Shown here one piece after another: positions 45,412-56,281 of a stretch of DNA of 64,000 nucleotides; position 1 is the first letter of the stretch, and the number at the start of each line of letters is the position of its first letter. The notes under the pieces are model-generated. The model was not told the origin of the DNA, did not search any database, and worked only from the letters and a program-made list of their open reading frames with translations. The stretch spans positions 49,245,110 through 49,309,109 of the forward strand of contig CM077647.1 of NCBI GenBank assembly GCA_039707465.1. Direction: 5' to 3'. This DNA comes from Rhabdophis nuchalis (Eukaryota > Chordata > Lepidosauria > Squamata > Natricidae). Position numbers and translations under genes: made by a program.

Positions 45412-46185
45412 TTACAAAAAGAAAGCATGGATGCCCTGGAATGTATGCTTTCTGCCGTACCTGTCATGATCTCTCAGGTCTCTTAGTCCCCGCCTTGTAA
45501 GATCGTTCAAGTACTTAATGGCTTCTCCCTTTGTAAAAGAATCCTGGATATCAAGTAATTTAGTCTGAGGTCGAACTATCCCACAATTAGGCATCCAGTC
45601 TGAGGCTGGATTGCAGCTTGTTATAATCTCTCCAACATTAGAAGCACATTCGGAATCTGGTTTACTACACCTTTCACACTTCAGTTGTGTTGAGGTTGAG
45701 GCTGGCTTACTGAGAATGGCAGGATTATGCCACACAATATATCTGTTTAAATGGGAGGGTTGTAAATCTTCATAGTAAATGGATTCGGCTGGCTTTAAAA
45801 TTGGTTCTGGTTCAGGTGACACTGTAATTTGCCTATGGTACAATTGATCTGTTTTCCAGGTATCTGTAATTTTCCGAAATCTGTTAGAGAGCAGTTTCTT
45901 ATCTTGACTATTTTCTTCCTGGCAAGCTGTTTCAGGCTGAATCCAATTGTTGAACAGGTAATTGTCCCTTTGACTTATTTTGGGGGGACTCAGGGGTGCT
46001 TTCCCACTATTGTGCATTCCCTCTGAATGCCAGTTTATGTTGCAATGGTCTCTTGAATGAAGTGGCAACTCATAGTTCTCTGTGGCATGCGGATGTTGAT
46101 GATGTGAGATCCTGCGTTGAAGGACACGGGCAATGCGTCCTTCCAAGGGCCTTACTTGAGACATATCTGAATGAAGGGATTCTTT
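45412..46185 (-). CDS. SPMIP4: SPMIP4 (C7orf31), last coding exon 8, residues 250-506
   Basis: After the acceptor TTTGTTCTTCAG the frame starts KESLHSDMSQVRPLEGRIAR and runs 257 codons to TAA at 45414-45412. PLEGRIAR is a phrase I recall from human C7orf31, where the same large terminal exon follows. Further matches in order are FRKITDTWKTDQLYHRQ, IVRPQTKLLDIQDSF and LRDLRDHDRYGRKH. The family protein is a sperm protein reported as a microtubule inner protein of axonemal doublets. It is rich in Pro, Ser and charged residues and has no enzyme motif. This exon is shorter than its human counterpart, which accounts for much of the difference between 506 and about 590 residues. The open frame extends upstream of 46185 into intron, but the splice fit sets the start here. 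Confidence 0.88.
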   Translation of the reverse strand, partial: KESLHSDMSQVRPLEGRIARVLQRRISHHQHPHATENYELPLHSRDHCNINWHSEGMHNSGKAPLSPPKISQRDNYLFNNWIQPETACQEENSQDKKLLSNRFRKITDTWKTDQLYHRQITVSPEPEPILKPAESIYYEDLQPSHLNRYIVWHNPAILSKPASTSTQLKCERCSKPDSECASNVGEIITSCNPASDWMPNCGIVRPQTKLLDIQDSFTKGEAIKYLNDLTRRGLRDLRDHDRYGRKHTFQGIHAFFL

Positions 46186-46672
46186 CTGAAGAACAAATGG
46201 AATAGAACAGATTCCAAGGACACACACACACATAATGCTGCACATCTGAATATTATTTTTTGGGAACTAAATAAACCTATATATTTCATATGAGCATCCA
46301 TCTCAGTCTACTAATTCTTAGTGGTTAGCAATACATAAAACATAAAGGAACACAATATAAAATAAATCAATAATATAATGCAACTGAGAGTTCTAATAAG
46401 TTATAGCTCACTGCAATGAGCCTGAACTAGCATACTGGCACCAGCGCTTGAAGGGAAAACCAGGTCTTTAAGGACTTTGGAAGATTAATAGGGTCACAGT
46501 CATCCAAACGTGGGTGATGCTGTTCCACAGTGCAAATGGCACAATAAAGAAAACAGGTTTTTTTGAGTCCCCGCTAGATGACCCAGAGCATGTTCATTTT
46601 GCCATGAACATGGCAAAATAAGCGGCCTGGCAATACAAAAGATGATCGATGTCAATCATGATATGTCCACAT

Positions 46673-46726
46673 TCATTCATTCATTCATTCATTCATTCAT
46701 TCATTCATTGATTGATTGATTGATTG
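46673..46726. repeat. (ATTC)n/(ATTG)n microsatellite at the CR1 3' end
   Basis: About 9 ATTC units and 4 GATT units lie immediately beyond the CR1 3' UTR, consistent with expansion of the short tandem tail that CR1 elements carry. Confidence 0.9.
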
Positions 46727-46890
46727 GATTTCTAGTCCGCCCCCTCTCCCCGAAGGGACTCGGGGGGGGGGTGTACAGGTAAAAATTAAAACTATGACAA
46801 TCAACAATACATATAAACTAAAATCGAATTAAATAATCCCCTGTACAAATTTATAAAAATTAAAAACTTAACCTTAAAACCTAATCACAT

Positions 46891-48842
46891 TTAAAAATTA
46901 CAAACTGAGGCGGGAAAGATGGAATTAGGCCAGGCCGGCCAGATGAAACAGGTGGGTTTTGAGTTTCTGATGGAAGGAGCAGAGGTCCGTGGTCGTTCTA
47001 ATGTCAGGGAGAAGGTCATTCCAGAGGGTCGGGCCCGCCACAGAGAAGGCCCTTCCCCTGGGCGTCGCCCGCTGGCATAGTCTAGTGGGCGGCACCCGGA
47101 GAAGTCCCTCTCTGTGCGAGCGAATCGGCTGAAGAGATGTATGGGACAGGATACGATCCCGCAAATAACTACTGTAGGTCCTGTGCCATGGAGCGCTTTA
47201 AAGATGATAACCAACACCTTGAAACGCACCCGAAAGGCCACAGGCAGCCAGTGCAACCCCTGCAGGAGTGGTGTTACGTGGGAGTATCTAGTGACTCCCA
47301 AAACTGCCCGCGCGGCCGCATTCTGGACGAGCTGCAGCCTTCGGGTGCATCTCAAGGGGAGCCCCATGTAGAGAGTGTTACAGTAGTCTAGACGGGACAT
47401 CACAAGCGCATGAGTGACTGTGCGAAGGGCATCCCGGTCCAATAGGGGACGCAACTGGCGCACCAGGCAAACCTGGTGAAATGCCCCCCTTGCCACGGCT
47501 GTCACATGGTCATCCATTGACAGCCGGGCATCTAGAAGGACGCCCAAGTTGCGTACCCGATCCACGGGGGCCAGATGTTCACCCTCAATGGCCAGTAATG
47601 GAGTCAGCTGGTTGAACCGGGGCCCCGGTAGCCACAGACACTCAGTCTTTGACGGGTTGAGCTTGAGTCTGTTACTTCCCATCCAGATCCGCACGGCTTC
47701 CAGACACCGGCACATCACTTCGACGGCATCGTTGGGGTGGTTTGGGGTAGAGATGTACAGCTGTGTGTCATCCGCGTACAGATGGTAATCTACCCCAAAC
47801 CCACGTATGATCTCGCCCAGCGGCTTCATATATTCATTGAACAGGATTGGCGAGAGGACCGACCCGAGGCACCCCACAAGTGAGAGGCCTCGAGGTCGAC
47901 CTCTGCCCCCCTGCCAATACAAATTGTGCTCGACCAGAGAGGTAGGAGGAGAACCACCGCAAAACAGTGCCCCTCACCCCCAACCCCTCCAGTCAATGCA
48001 ATAGGATACCATGGTCGATGGTATCAAAAGCTGCCGAGAGGTCTAATAGGACCAGGATGGAGGAACAACCCCCATCTCTGGCCCTCCAGAGATCATCCAC
48101 CAACGCGACCAATGCCGTCTCCGTTCTGTGGCCGGGCCGGAAGCCGGACTGGCGTGGGTCCAGATAATCAATTTCCTCCAAGTGACGTGGAAACTGTTGT
48201 GCCACCACACTCTCTACAACCTTTGCCAAAAAGCAAAGGTTGGAGACGGGACAATAGTTAGCTAACAAAGCTGGGTCCAGGGAAGGCTTCTTGCCTCACC
48301 ACTGCCTCTTTCAAGACGGCCGGCAAGAACCCCTCACTCAAAGAAGCGTTGACTAACTCCTGGAGCCAGCCTCGGGTAACCTCCCAGGATGCCAGTACAA
48401 GCCAGGAGGGACACGGGTCCAATAAACATGTGGTAGCTCGCAGTAGCCTACGCAACCTGTCCATATCATCGGAAGTAACAGAGTCAAACTCCTCCCAGGA
48501 TGGTGCCTCAAGACCCGCCTCCGACGTCCCCTCCAGACCACTTCCAGTGGGAACCAACTCGCTCTGAATCTGAGCGATTTTGTCCTGCAGATACTCCCCA
48601 AATTCCTCTGCTCTGCCCTGTAAAGGGGCTTCCCGCGGCCTCTGTTGAAGGAGGGAGCGGGTTACCCCAAACAGGGCGGCCGGGCGGTTATCTGCGGACG
48701 CAATAAGAGTAGCACAATTCTGACGTTTGGCCACTCTTAACGCCAGAAGGTAAGTCCTCAAATGGGCTCTCGCCTGTGTTCGGTCAGATTCAGAGCGTGA
48801 AGATCTCCACCTGCTCTCTAGCAGGTGCTTCATCACCCTCAA
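46891..48842 (-). pseudogene. CR1 ORF2 linker, reverse transcriptase and C-terminus, broken into three frames
   Basis: 48842-48258 carries the linker (EEFDSVTSDDMDRLRRLL and on), with a small deletion where RPLLKKPSLDP should stand. 48268-47993 carries [15 protein letters not shown] to [15 protein letters not shown]. 47922-46891 carries a [13 protein letters not shown] block, [10 protein letters not shown] and the C-terminal part, with a further shift near 47170. No functional RT can result. Confidence 0.88.
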
Positions 48843-48930
48843 CTCCTCGGAAAACCAAGGAGCCTGGGTGGTTCACTGCCGCAAGAGAGGCCGCAAAGGC
48901 GCAACCCGGTCCAAGGCCCCAGTGGCCGCA

Positions 48931-49998
48931 CTATTCCATGCAGCCACTAGGTCCTCCAGCCGGGTGTGGGTCAGGTAATGGCCCAAGCTCCGTCTGGAAC
49001 CTATCAGGTTCCATCAGGCGCCTGGGGCGGAACCATCTTGGAAATTCCGGTTCCGCCTCCCCGCGGTGGGGAGTAGCGGCTGGAAAGTCGAGCCGGAGAA
49101 GTGAGTGATCTGACCATGACAGAGGTGTGATGACTAAATCCCCTACTCCCAGATCACTCCTCCACTGGCCAGAGACAAAAATGAGATCCAGTGTGTGTCC
49201 TCCCTTGTGTGTGGGGCCCGGAATTACTTGGGTCAGGTCCATGGCCATCATGGAGGCCATGAACTCCCGAGCTACCTCAGATGTCTCCCCTACCAATGGC
49301 AAGTTAAAGTCCCCCATAACCAACGGTCTGGGGGTCTCAACTGCCATCTCGGCGATCACCTCGAGGAGCTCGGGCAGGGCTGCTGATGCATAGCGAGGAG
49401 TCAGGTATACAATCAGCATGCCCAACTGCCTCCCTGGGCCCCACTTCACGCACAGGGACTCACAACCAGTTATCTGAGGCACAGTGGTCTCTCTTGGCTC
49501 AAGACCTTCCCTCACAATGACCGCTACCCCTCCACCCCTGCCTAGGGCCCGTGACTGATGAAATGCACGGTAACCTGGCGGGCACATTTCCACGAGAGGA
49601 AGTCCTCCCTCGTGGCCCAGCCAGGTCTCCATAATTCCTGCCAGGTCCGGCTCCCCCTCCGACACTAAGTCGTTAATGAGGGGGGCTTTGTTGACAACGG
49701 ACCTGGCATTGCATAACATCAGTCTCAGGCCCTGGCTCTGTAAGCCCTGACAAATGACCGGCCGTACCCATCGGCCACGGTCTCCCAACCGGTGATGAGA
49801 TCTCTGTCTACCCTCGCACCTACCCCTCCCCACGACCGTTTGAATAGAAAGACCCTCTTCTGGAATATCGCTACTCCCCCTCCCCTTAACGGCCCCGCTC
49901 ACTTCCTTGTTAACTCCGCCCACCGGCTTGGCGCTGGTCCCTCCCTCAGCCTGCCTAACCCCTCCCCCCACCCTAGAACCCCCTAAAATACGAATCAA
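48931..49998 (-). pseudogene. CR1 ORF2 endonuclease (APE) domain
   Basis: 355 open codons. After a basic N-terminal stretch of about 90 residues comes RLMLCNARSVVNKAPLIND, the start of the AP-endonuclease fold. METWLG follows, then MGDFNLPL (the DxN catalytic pair), GGHTLDLIF and the terminal SDHSLL (the catalytic SDH triplet). All metal-binding positions that I can identify are kept. The frame ends in the linker, so the domain is no longer fused to the RT. In an active element it nicks the target DNA. Confidence 0.85.
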
Positions 49999-50058
49999 AA
50001 ATTTAGATAAAACCCCCCTAAAACTATGCCTCGCCCACCTCTCTGGATTAATATATCA

Positions 50059-50166
50059 TTGCCATTAAAGAAACTAGCTCCCAATAGATTTCTACATGCA
50101 GTTCAAGATGATATTATCTTGAATTGCATGTGGAAATCTGTTGTGAGGTAGTTCCTTTGATGGCAA
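50059..50166. mobile_element. Fold-back palindrome, about 108 bp, abutting the CR1 5' end
   Basis: The left arm starts TTGCCATTAAAGAAACTAG and the right arm ends with the complement of TTGCCATCAAAGGAACTAC. The arms match over about 53 bases with a handful of mismatches and meet at GATGATATTATC. It is a hairpin-forming MITE-like unit 14 bases beyond the CR1 truncation point. Confidence 0.7.
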
Positions 50167-50312
50167 AGCAATAATGTTGAATGCTCTTCAAGAATAGCTC
50201 CATATAGAACATGGCTGATTAAAAGCAGGGCATCCTGATTCAGGAAAAAGTACAATGGGTAAACAAGATGGATTGATACAAAGGCCCTCCTAGCCCCACA
50301 TATTAAGCCCTT

Positions 50313-50666
50313 ATTAGAGATGAGGTGGCTAAGTGGCCAAGATGCTGAGTTTCTCAATCAGAAAGTCGGCAGTTCAGAGGTTCGAATCCCTAGTGCCACA
50401 TAATGGATTGAGCTCCCATTATTTGTCCCAGCTTCTGCCAACATAGCAGTTCGAAAGCACGTAAAAAATGCAAGTAGAAAAATAGGGACCACTTTGGTGG
50501 AAAGGTAATAGCACTCAGTGCGCCTTCGGAGTTGAGTAATGCTAGCGACATGACCCCGGAGACATCTTAGGACAGTGCTCGCTCTTCAACTTAGAAACAG
50601 AGATGAGCACTGCCCCTAGAGCTGGAAACAACTAGCACACATGTGCAGAGGAACCTTTACCTTTAC
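50313..50666 (+). mobile_element. Sauria-type tRNA SINE with 11-bp target duplication
   Basis: Exact duplication ATTAAGCCCTT at 50302-50312 and 50667-50677. The head has box A near GTGGCTAAGTGGCCAAGATG and box B GGTTCGAATCC at 50379-50389, then CCCAGCTTCTGCCAAC, AGTTCGAAAGCACGTAAAAA, AATAGGGACCAC, GACATGACCCCGGAGAC and the ending GAACCTTTACCTTTAC. This is the consensus order of the squamate-specific Sauria SINE, which shares its 3' end with BovB LINEs. It is antisense to SPMIP4 and about 200 bp from exon 7. Confidence 0.9.
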
Positions 50667-50873
50667 ATTAAGCCCTTCTTGCAACAGAACTTCAAAAACA
50701 ACCCCAAGTTCCCTCTGAAATCCAACCAGTCCATTAGGTGCTTGTGGTGGACTGTTTAAGTAATCCTTGTATCTGCAAAGAAGATCGGCCGCAGAGAATT
50801 CCAAAGCTAATGTGTGATTTTTGCCATGACAAGAGACTAAATCCAGATCTATGATACCACTTCTCATACTTAC

Positions 50874-50965
50874 AAGATCCACATTTTTGCCCAGTTCTCC
50901 TGTTGCTCTGCCAATTAACTTGACATTATAGTCATCCAGCTGCAATGGGTTCATACGCCCTCTAC
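50874..50965 (-). CDS. SPMIP4: SPMIP4 coding exon 7, residues 219-249
   Basis: Acceptor TTTTTTTTAG at 50966, donor GTAAGT at 50873. The exon completes Gly219 and reads RGRMNPLQLDDYNVKLIG to GKNVDL (30 codons). MNPLQLDDYN corresponds to the MDPLELDDY motif that I recall in the human protein. It ends in phase 0. Confidence 0.9.
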
Positions 50966-51149
50966 CTAAAAAAAAGTAATTAAAATATTATTTTATAATT
51001 TTTATTCTTTTTAAACAAATAATATTTCATCTGTCTACATTTTTAAAAACTCTCTGGGTTTTTTTTTAGGAAAATACAACGAACCAGATGATTATCTGAA
51101 AGTGTTTGTGATTTGAACTATGATACTTTAATTTGCTAAAAGTGTATAC

Positions 51150-51294
51150 CTGTGTAGTCTCGCTTGTATGCAGATAGCCATAGAGCTTTCTTTACATTTT
51201 CTAGTATATTGGCAGCTCGAGGTGAAAGATCAGGTTCTGGAGGCTGGAATGTTGATTTAGGAGTTTCATCTTGGTGATCGATTCCTTCAATGAC
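51150..51294 (-). CDS. SPMIP4: SPMIP4 coding exon 6, residues 171-218
   Basis: Acceptor ATCTCAG, donor GTATAC at 51149. It reads VIEGIDHQDETPKSTFQPP to KKALWLSAYKRDYTG. The W-x3-Y-x2-D-[YF]-TG pattern is the conserved core of the family before the LDDY motif of the next exon. 48 codons plus one base. Confidence 0.9.
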
Positions 51295-52926
51295 CTGAGA
51301 TTTGGCATAAAGTTATAAATAAAACATGTTGACAAATGTCTTCACTTGAAGTCATATTGGGAATGCATACTGGTTCTTCATTGGTTTGGGAAGTAGCAGT
51401 TTGAAAATTAAATTTTAAAACATTAAAAATCTAATAGGATGCTGCATATATTTTCCATCACATGTACGTCTCTCCCTTTTTATTCTAGAATAAGTTCAGT
51501 ATAATTGAGATGTAATATTTAATGAAAAGTGTATTCATTTTTTCCCTTGCTGTTCTGAATAAATTGGACTTTCAATATATATATGCTGACATTTTAGAAA
51601 ATGTCAGTTCAGCACATACAGAAACTGATTTAGATTGAGACTACAGACCCTACTAAAGGTTAAAACACCCTGACATTCCTTGTAGTTCATCTTATAAATC
51701 AAATCAGGAAATGAACAGAGAAAGTGGGAGTGGGGAAGGTAATAGTTTTAATGGTGATATGAAAAGTCCTTTTACTGAAGTGTTAAATAGAGGGAAATAC
51801 CCATTAGATCAAAGGCAAACAACCTGGGGTTCTCCATGTCCTTTGGACCATAACATTCCTTGTCACTAGACTAGGCTGGCTGGGACTGATGGAAATTGGA
51901 GTCCTCAATGCCTGATTGTGCCAAGTTGAATGCTAGAAATGTGGGGAAAGCGTGGTTTAATGCTGAGATTTGCATGGCAAGAGCAATATGTTTTGCCCCA
52001 CTCTCAGGCTGCTCCCATGAAAGCTGGTTGTAATCTGTTAAATAGGCACAAAATGTCTGATACTTTCTGTAAAAACTTTCTACAGAAGAATTAAGAAGTC
52101 CCGGCAAAAGAATTCCAAGGACAGTTATATATAAAAAGTGAGTCCTATTTACATTTAAATAAACATTCATATTTTGGACCTCTTTCTTCTAACTGGGCAG
52201 ACTTCACTGTCTATCTTTCTTGGATTATGAACAACGTATTTAATATTACTGTTTTCCTCTGACTAACTTTCACACTTAAAAGTAATAATGCCAGTCTAAT
52301 TTCCAGAGTGTCTTGTCCAAAAGAAATTGCCATTTATGCAAGAAATCAATTGCATAGAAGATTTTTTTTTTCAAATGCAGTGTGGACCCTGTGGACCCTG
52401 TTTACTGGATAACTTAGTATTTCTTGCACCGAATTTCATTGCTGGTTTTTTAAAATATCTTCTTTCAACCCAAGTGTTTCTTAAAGATCCTATTCAATAT
52501 CTATGGCTTAAAGTTTGATAATATTCTAAATGTTGTAGAAATTGCATAGTACCTGGTGGCTGATTTTATTATGATTCATTGTATAGTCAGCCAGATGTTC
52601 AGACTATATTTGGCATTTTTATCAACCTTTTGAGTCCTTCCCAAGAATGTGGAATAAACAGATATTAATAAGCCCATTCAATTATCTTGCTAATATTTCA
52701 GAGGTGACTATCCATTACCCTCTTTCCAGGACTGAGAAGGAGAAAAAGAAACTGCCCCAAGTCACCCCAAGAAGTTCTATGCCTCCTAGAGATAGCAGCT
52801 TTTTGAGCTTTCAGGTTAAGCTTACTGAAAGATGTCAGATATTGCACCTGAGATCTGAAATATGCATGCCATGTGCTTTGCCACCAAGTTTATGATGTTT
52901 TAAAATTATTAGTAATAATTACTTAC
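51295..52926 (-). other. SPMIP4: SPMIP4 intron 5
   Basis: 1632 bp. A small element-like piece with GGCTGGCTGGGACTGATGG at about 51866-51905 resembles palindromic MITEs. Otherwise nothing. Confidence 0.6.
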
Positions 52927-52994
52927 ATGACGTGAACACGTGACAGCTTCTCTATAGATAGATTCATTAGCATCTTCCTTTTTATTGGGGCCAA
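52927..52994 (-). CDS. SPMIP4: SPMIP4 coding exon 5, residues 148-170
   Basis: Acceptor GACATTGCAG, donor GTAAGT at 52926. It completes Val148 and reads GPNKKEDANESIYREAVTC and SRH. Similarity to the human protein is weak, but the phases fit both neighbours and both splice sites are strong. Confidence 0.8.
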
Positions 52995-53442
52995 CTGCAA
53001 TGTCAGATGAAAACATTCCATTATAACATGATATTCATGAAATTTAACTTAGAATCCCTATGAGTTCTGCCCAGATTAACAGAACTCATTCTACATTAAA
53101 AAAAATATGGCAATAGAGGCAGATTAGCTTCTCTATCTGTTCTTTGGGAGAGAGGATGATTTCCTTTCAATAAAATAAGACCTTTTGCTATAAACTAAAC
53201 ACAGGAAGTGGTTCATGGTTGTTGTTTTTTGGGGGGGGACGGGTTGGCAAGCTTTGCACACAACTAATTTTAGACTTTCCAACAGTATTGGAATAAAATA
53301 CCAAAGCAACAATGCTTTCTGGAACATTTGCCTAGCTGCTTTGAAAAATAGACTTTCTGCTAGAATTTCCAATGGAGCACTTTGCTTGTCCTCTACTGAA
53401 TATTTAAATAGTGATTTTTTTTTAAAAAAAAGCTTGCTTTAC

Positions 53443-53543
53443 CTTGGATATCAGTGTTGCCATGGACATAAGGATGAAAAGGACGAAATCGGCCCTCTAT
53501 GAGTTGAGCGCCTGGTGTCTTATATTTTAGATACCTTGCACAC
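53443..53543 (-). CDS. SPMIP4: SPMIP4 coding exon 4, residues 114-147
   Basis: Acceptor TTGTTTAG, donor GTAAAG at 53442. It completes Lys114 and reads CARYLKYKTPGAQLIEG, then RFRPFHPYVHGNTDIQ, with one base of the next codon. The aromatic and histidine-rich end fits the variable middle of the family. Confidence 0.82.
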
Positions 53544-54525
53544 CTAAACAATAGAACAAATATTTTATAAATATTTGGCAAGAAAATAAAATATATGTTA
53601 CTTAGCAACAACTTATTGGTTTCTAAGTCCTGTATGGATGATGATTCTTCCCCCCCCCTCCTCCTCCTCCTCCTCTGCTTCTGTTTTATCATCATTCTAA
53701 AACCATATGATCAACCTTGCTTTGGCTATGAGTAGCAAAAAAAGATCATGTTTTATAGCATGTTCTTGAGTCCTTTATAGATCAATATATACACTTCCTA
53801 TTTAGAAGGCATTGCTACTGATTTCTGAAAACCAGAAAAGTAATAGCTCATATCTGAAAATGCAGAGAATGCTGAACTCCTTACTATGGCCTCTCCCTTG
53901 TTTACCCACTGTTTAGTAACTTCATTACTCATAGTACATAAACTATGAATCAAGAGTGGACAAGCAGGAATTTTGGTTTCTATTAATTATGCTATAGATT
54001 ATGAACCCAGCATTGTTCACCTTGCAATAGCTGAACAAATCTCCTTTTTTTACATGGCTGTACCTGTCCTATGCCTATATGTTGCCATATTACTTATATT
54101 ATTTTGACAATTTTAAGTCCAACTATAAATACATTGCCTTTTGTTTAAAAAAATAATAACTCACACATTCTGTTCACACATATTCAGTTTTTAGTACTAC
54201 CCACAGATATTATATGCTTTTAAAACAAGAATGAGGAGCATGTTAATCTCCAGATGTGTTTGATCTGTCGCATGTTCACCACTGGCCATGATGAGAATAG
54301 CTGCTGGAAGGTGGAGTTCAATGACATTTGATGGCCATAGATTCCTCTTGCTCATCTGGGGGAATAGCTTCCCATGCAGTTTATATTTAAAGTGGTTATG
54401 AAGAGCTGAGACTAATTCAAAAAACTCAGATTACAGCTCCACCTACCAACACTCAGATGGTATCCATGAGCAGAATTTAAGAGAATGATCTACATGGGCA
54501 GAAAAAATAGAAGATATATGCTTAC

Positions 54526-54561
54526 TTGTTTAAATTGGAATTTTCTGGCAACTCAGGTAAT
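54526..54561 (-). CDS. SPMIP4: SPMIP4 coding exon 3, residues 102-114 (36-bp micro-exon)
   Basis: Acceptor CTAATTACAG, donor GTAAGC at 54525. It completes Arg102, reads LPELPENSNLN, and gives two bases of Lys114. Small, but it is needed to keep the frame between exons 2 and 4 and has good splice sites. Confidence 0.8.
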
Positions 54562-54594
54562 CTGTAATTAGAATAAAAAATATTCTGCATTTAT

Positions 54595-54905
54595 TTATTT
54601 ATGAATCCAATTTATATAGTTGCTCATACCATTGACATGATTCTAGGTGCCATACAATAAAACAAATAATTTAGTCAACAACCTTATGAAGTGGGTTTGG
54701 TGACTGGCCCAAACTTAGTCAGCTGACTTTCATGACTGAGGTAGGACTTGAACTCACAGTCTCCTGCTTTTTCACCTGGTGTCGACTTGCAATAAATCCT
54801 AACACTGAAATCTAGCATAAAATCAATATAAATGAATAGTACAGATAAGAAGGAATATGCTTTCTTCTGCTTTCTAGCCTGGTGTCTTAACCACTATATC
54901 AAAAT
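54595..54905 (-). mobile_element. tRNA-derived SINE, interrupted
   Basis: GACTTGAACTCACAGTCTCC (complement of a box B) and GGTGTCTTAACCACTATATC (complement of the head) are in the right order, with about 80 bases of foreign sequence between them. The tail side is ATTTATTTATTTATGAATCC. Confidence 0.5.
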
Positions 54906-55269
54906 CTCACAAGCTCCCTATTATCACATGGTTATCATATTTTAAGAGATTTCCACCAGGACAATTTTTTATTAGGCTTTATAACCAGATGCATTCCAAA
55001 TATTTTGAAAAAACCCACCTTCCGTTAAGCAGAATTGTCTATAGCCAAATAATATTTTTATTTATATTTCATAAATCAAATAACAATTTGTTTGCATCAA
55101 GTGCTGCCATTTTGAAACAGTTGTGTTATAAAAATAATTGCATACTTAGTTATAACAGCATTCTGTAAAGACAGGCAGCAATTGAAAATAATTACTGACA
55201 ACGATCTAAAAATTAAGTTTGTTATCTGATAAGAATGTTATTAAAAGTTCCAAGTGCAGAAAATTCACA

Positions 55270-55270
55270 T

Positions 55271-55308
<38 letters not shown>

Positions 55309-55376
55309 GTAGTAGTAGTAGTAGTACTAGTACTACTACTGCCGCCACCACCACCACCACCACCACCACCACTACT
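55270..55376. repeat. (TAC)n-(TAG)n-(CAC)n trinucleotide array with hairpin potential
   Basis: About 12 ACT/TAC units turn into six TAG units and then CCACCA units. TAC and GTA tracts are complementary, so the array can fold back. It gives false poly-Leu, poly-Ser and poly-Gly frames. Confidence 0.95.
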
Positions 55377-55439
55377 ATGTTTTATCATGCTATTTTTTAA
55401 AAAAACGATCAGCTGAAGATGGCAAACATACTTCTGGTC

Positions 55440-55605
55440 TCCTTTGTTCTCCAAAATAGTCACCCTGTGAGCTGTGTTGGGTAGAAAGAATGTGATTGGT
55501 TCAAAGGCACCCAGCAAACTTTCATGCCTTAAAGCAGGATTAGAATGCACAATATGCCAGTTTCTACCTGATGCCTTAATTATTACACCAAATTGGCTTA
55601 ATTAA
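55440..55605 (-). mobile_element. tRNA-derived SINE fragment
   Basis: CAGCAAACTTTCATGCCTTAAAGCAGGATTAGAATG and CCTGATGCCTTAATTATTACACC match, diverged, the reverse of the SINE head seen at 11.7 kb and 54.9 kb. Confidence 0.45.
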
Positions 55606-55656
55606 TATTGTTTTATAACACTTTATGTGTGTGTGTGTGTTTGTGTGTGTGTATGT

Positions 55657-55960
55657 GTGGTTGCTCAGTGGTTAAGATGCTGGGCTAGTTGGCTGGAAAG
55701 CCAGCAGCACAGGTTCGAGACCTAAACTCTACGCAAGAGGGTAAGCTTCCATCCTTGTCCCAGGTCCTGCCAGCCTAGCAGTTCAAAACATACAAATGCA
55801 AATAGGTAAATAGGTACCACTTTGGTGAGATCAGTACTCTGTGATGTCATGCTGGTCACATGACTATAGAAATGTCTTTGAACAGCTTTGGCTCAATGGC
55901 CTTGAAATGGAGATGAGCACAGTCCGCTATAGTTGGCAACAACTAACAGAGTAAAATCCA
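55657..55960 (+). mobile_element. Diverged Sauria-like tRNA SINE
   Basis: Box A near TGCTCAGTGGTTAAGATGCTG, box B GGTTCGAGACC, then CCAGGTCCTGCCAGCCTAGC, GGTACCACTTTGGTG, CACATGACTATAG and GAGATGAGCAC, the same order as the 50.3 kb SINE. A (TG)n tract (55625-55658) precedes it. Confidence 0.75.
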
Positions 55961-56281
55961 TAGGGGATACAGGTTACAGAACACTTTAAAGTATTGAACA
56001 TCTGTACCTCTCCCTTTTCCTCTCCCTCTCCTTCTATCACTATCACTGTATCAGTATCTTCTACCAATATTTATTTTTTATTCTTGTATTTTTTCTATAA
56101 TTTCTATTTTATGTTTAATAAAAAAACCCTCTTCACATGTGCATTTCTGTTTAAAGAAAATTAAGTTTGAATTGTCCACTAGGTGGCAGAAAAGAATCTC
56201 TCTTTTTCTTGCTGTTCCATTTATTCATTTGAGTTTTTAAAATCCCATCTTTATTATAAGTCAATGGTGAACATCATATTA
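55961..56281. other. Pyrimidine-rich stretch, perhaps an L1 3' UTR
   Basis: CCTCTCCCTTTTCCTCTCCC and AATAAAAAAACCC at 56118-56131 resemble the L1 3' ends at 22.2 and 34.4 kb, but without a visible target duplication. Confidence 0.25.

Larger units (their letters stand above)
46727..50045 (-). mobile_element. Nearly complete CR1 ORF2 element with frameshifts
   Basis: This is the longest CR1 in the window, about 3.3 kb, in the same orientation as the host gene. From 50045 down it holds the endonuclease domain, linker, reverse transcriptase, C-terminal domain and 3' UTR. The 5' UTR and ORF1 are missing. At least three frame breaks separate the parts, so it cannot make one ORF2 protein. Confidence 0.93.
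46186..50873 (-). other. SPMIP4: SPMIP4 intron 7, 4.7 kb, largely a CR1 element
   Basis: Bounded by the donor GTAAGT at 50873-50868 and the acceptor at 46186. It holds the large CR1, a (CATT)n tract, a fold-back palindrome and a SINE. Confidence 0.85.

Noticed and set aside
45412..46245. Start of SPMIP4 at the ATG at 46245 as a separate 277-residue protein
   Set aside because: The first 20 residues are hydrophobic intron translation. A good acceptor at 46186 joins in phase to exon 7.
48931..49998. 355-residue frame as a host endonuclease gene
   Set aside because: The DFN, HTLDLIF and SDH motifs and the downstream CR1 RT show it is a LINE domain.
50313..50400. A tRNA gene
   Set aside because: Box A and box B are present, but the sequence continues into a SINE body with a target duplication and does not fold as a full tRNA.
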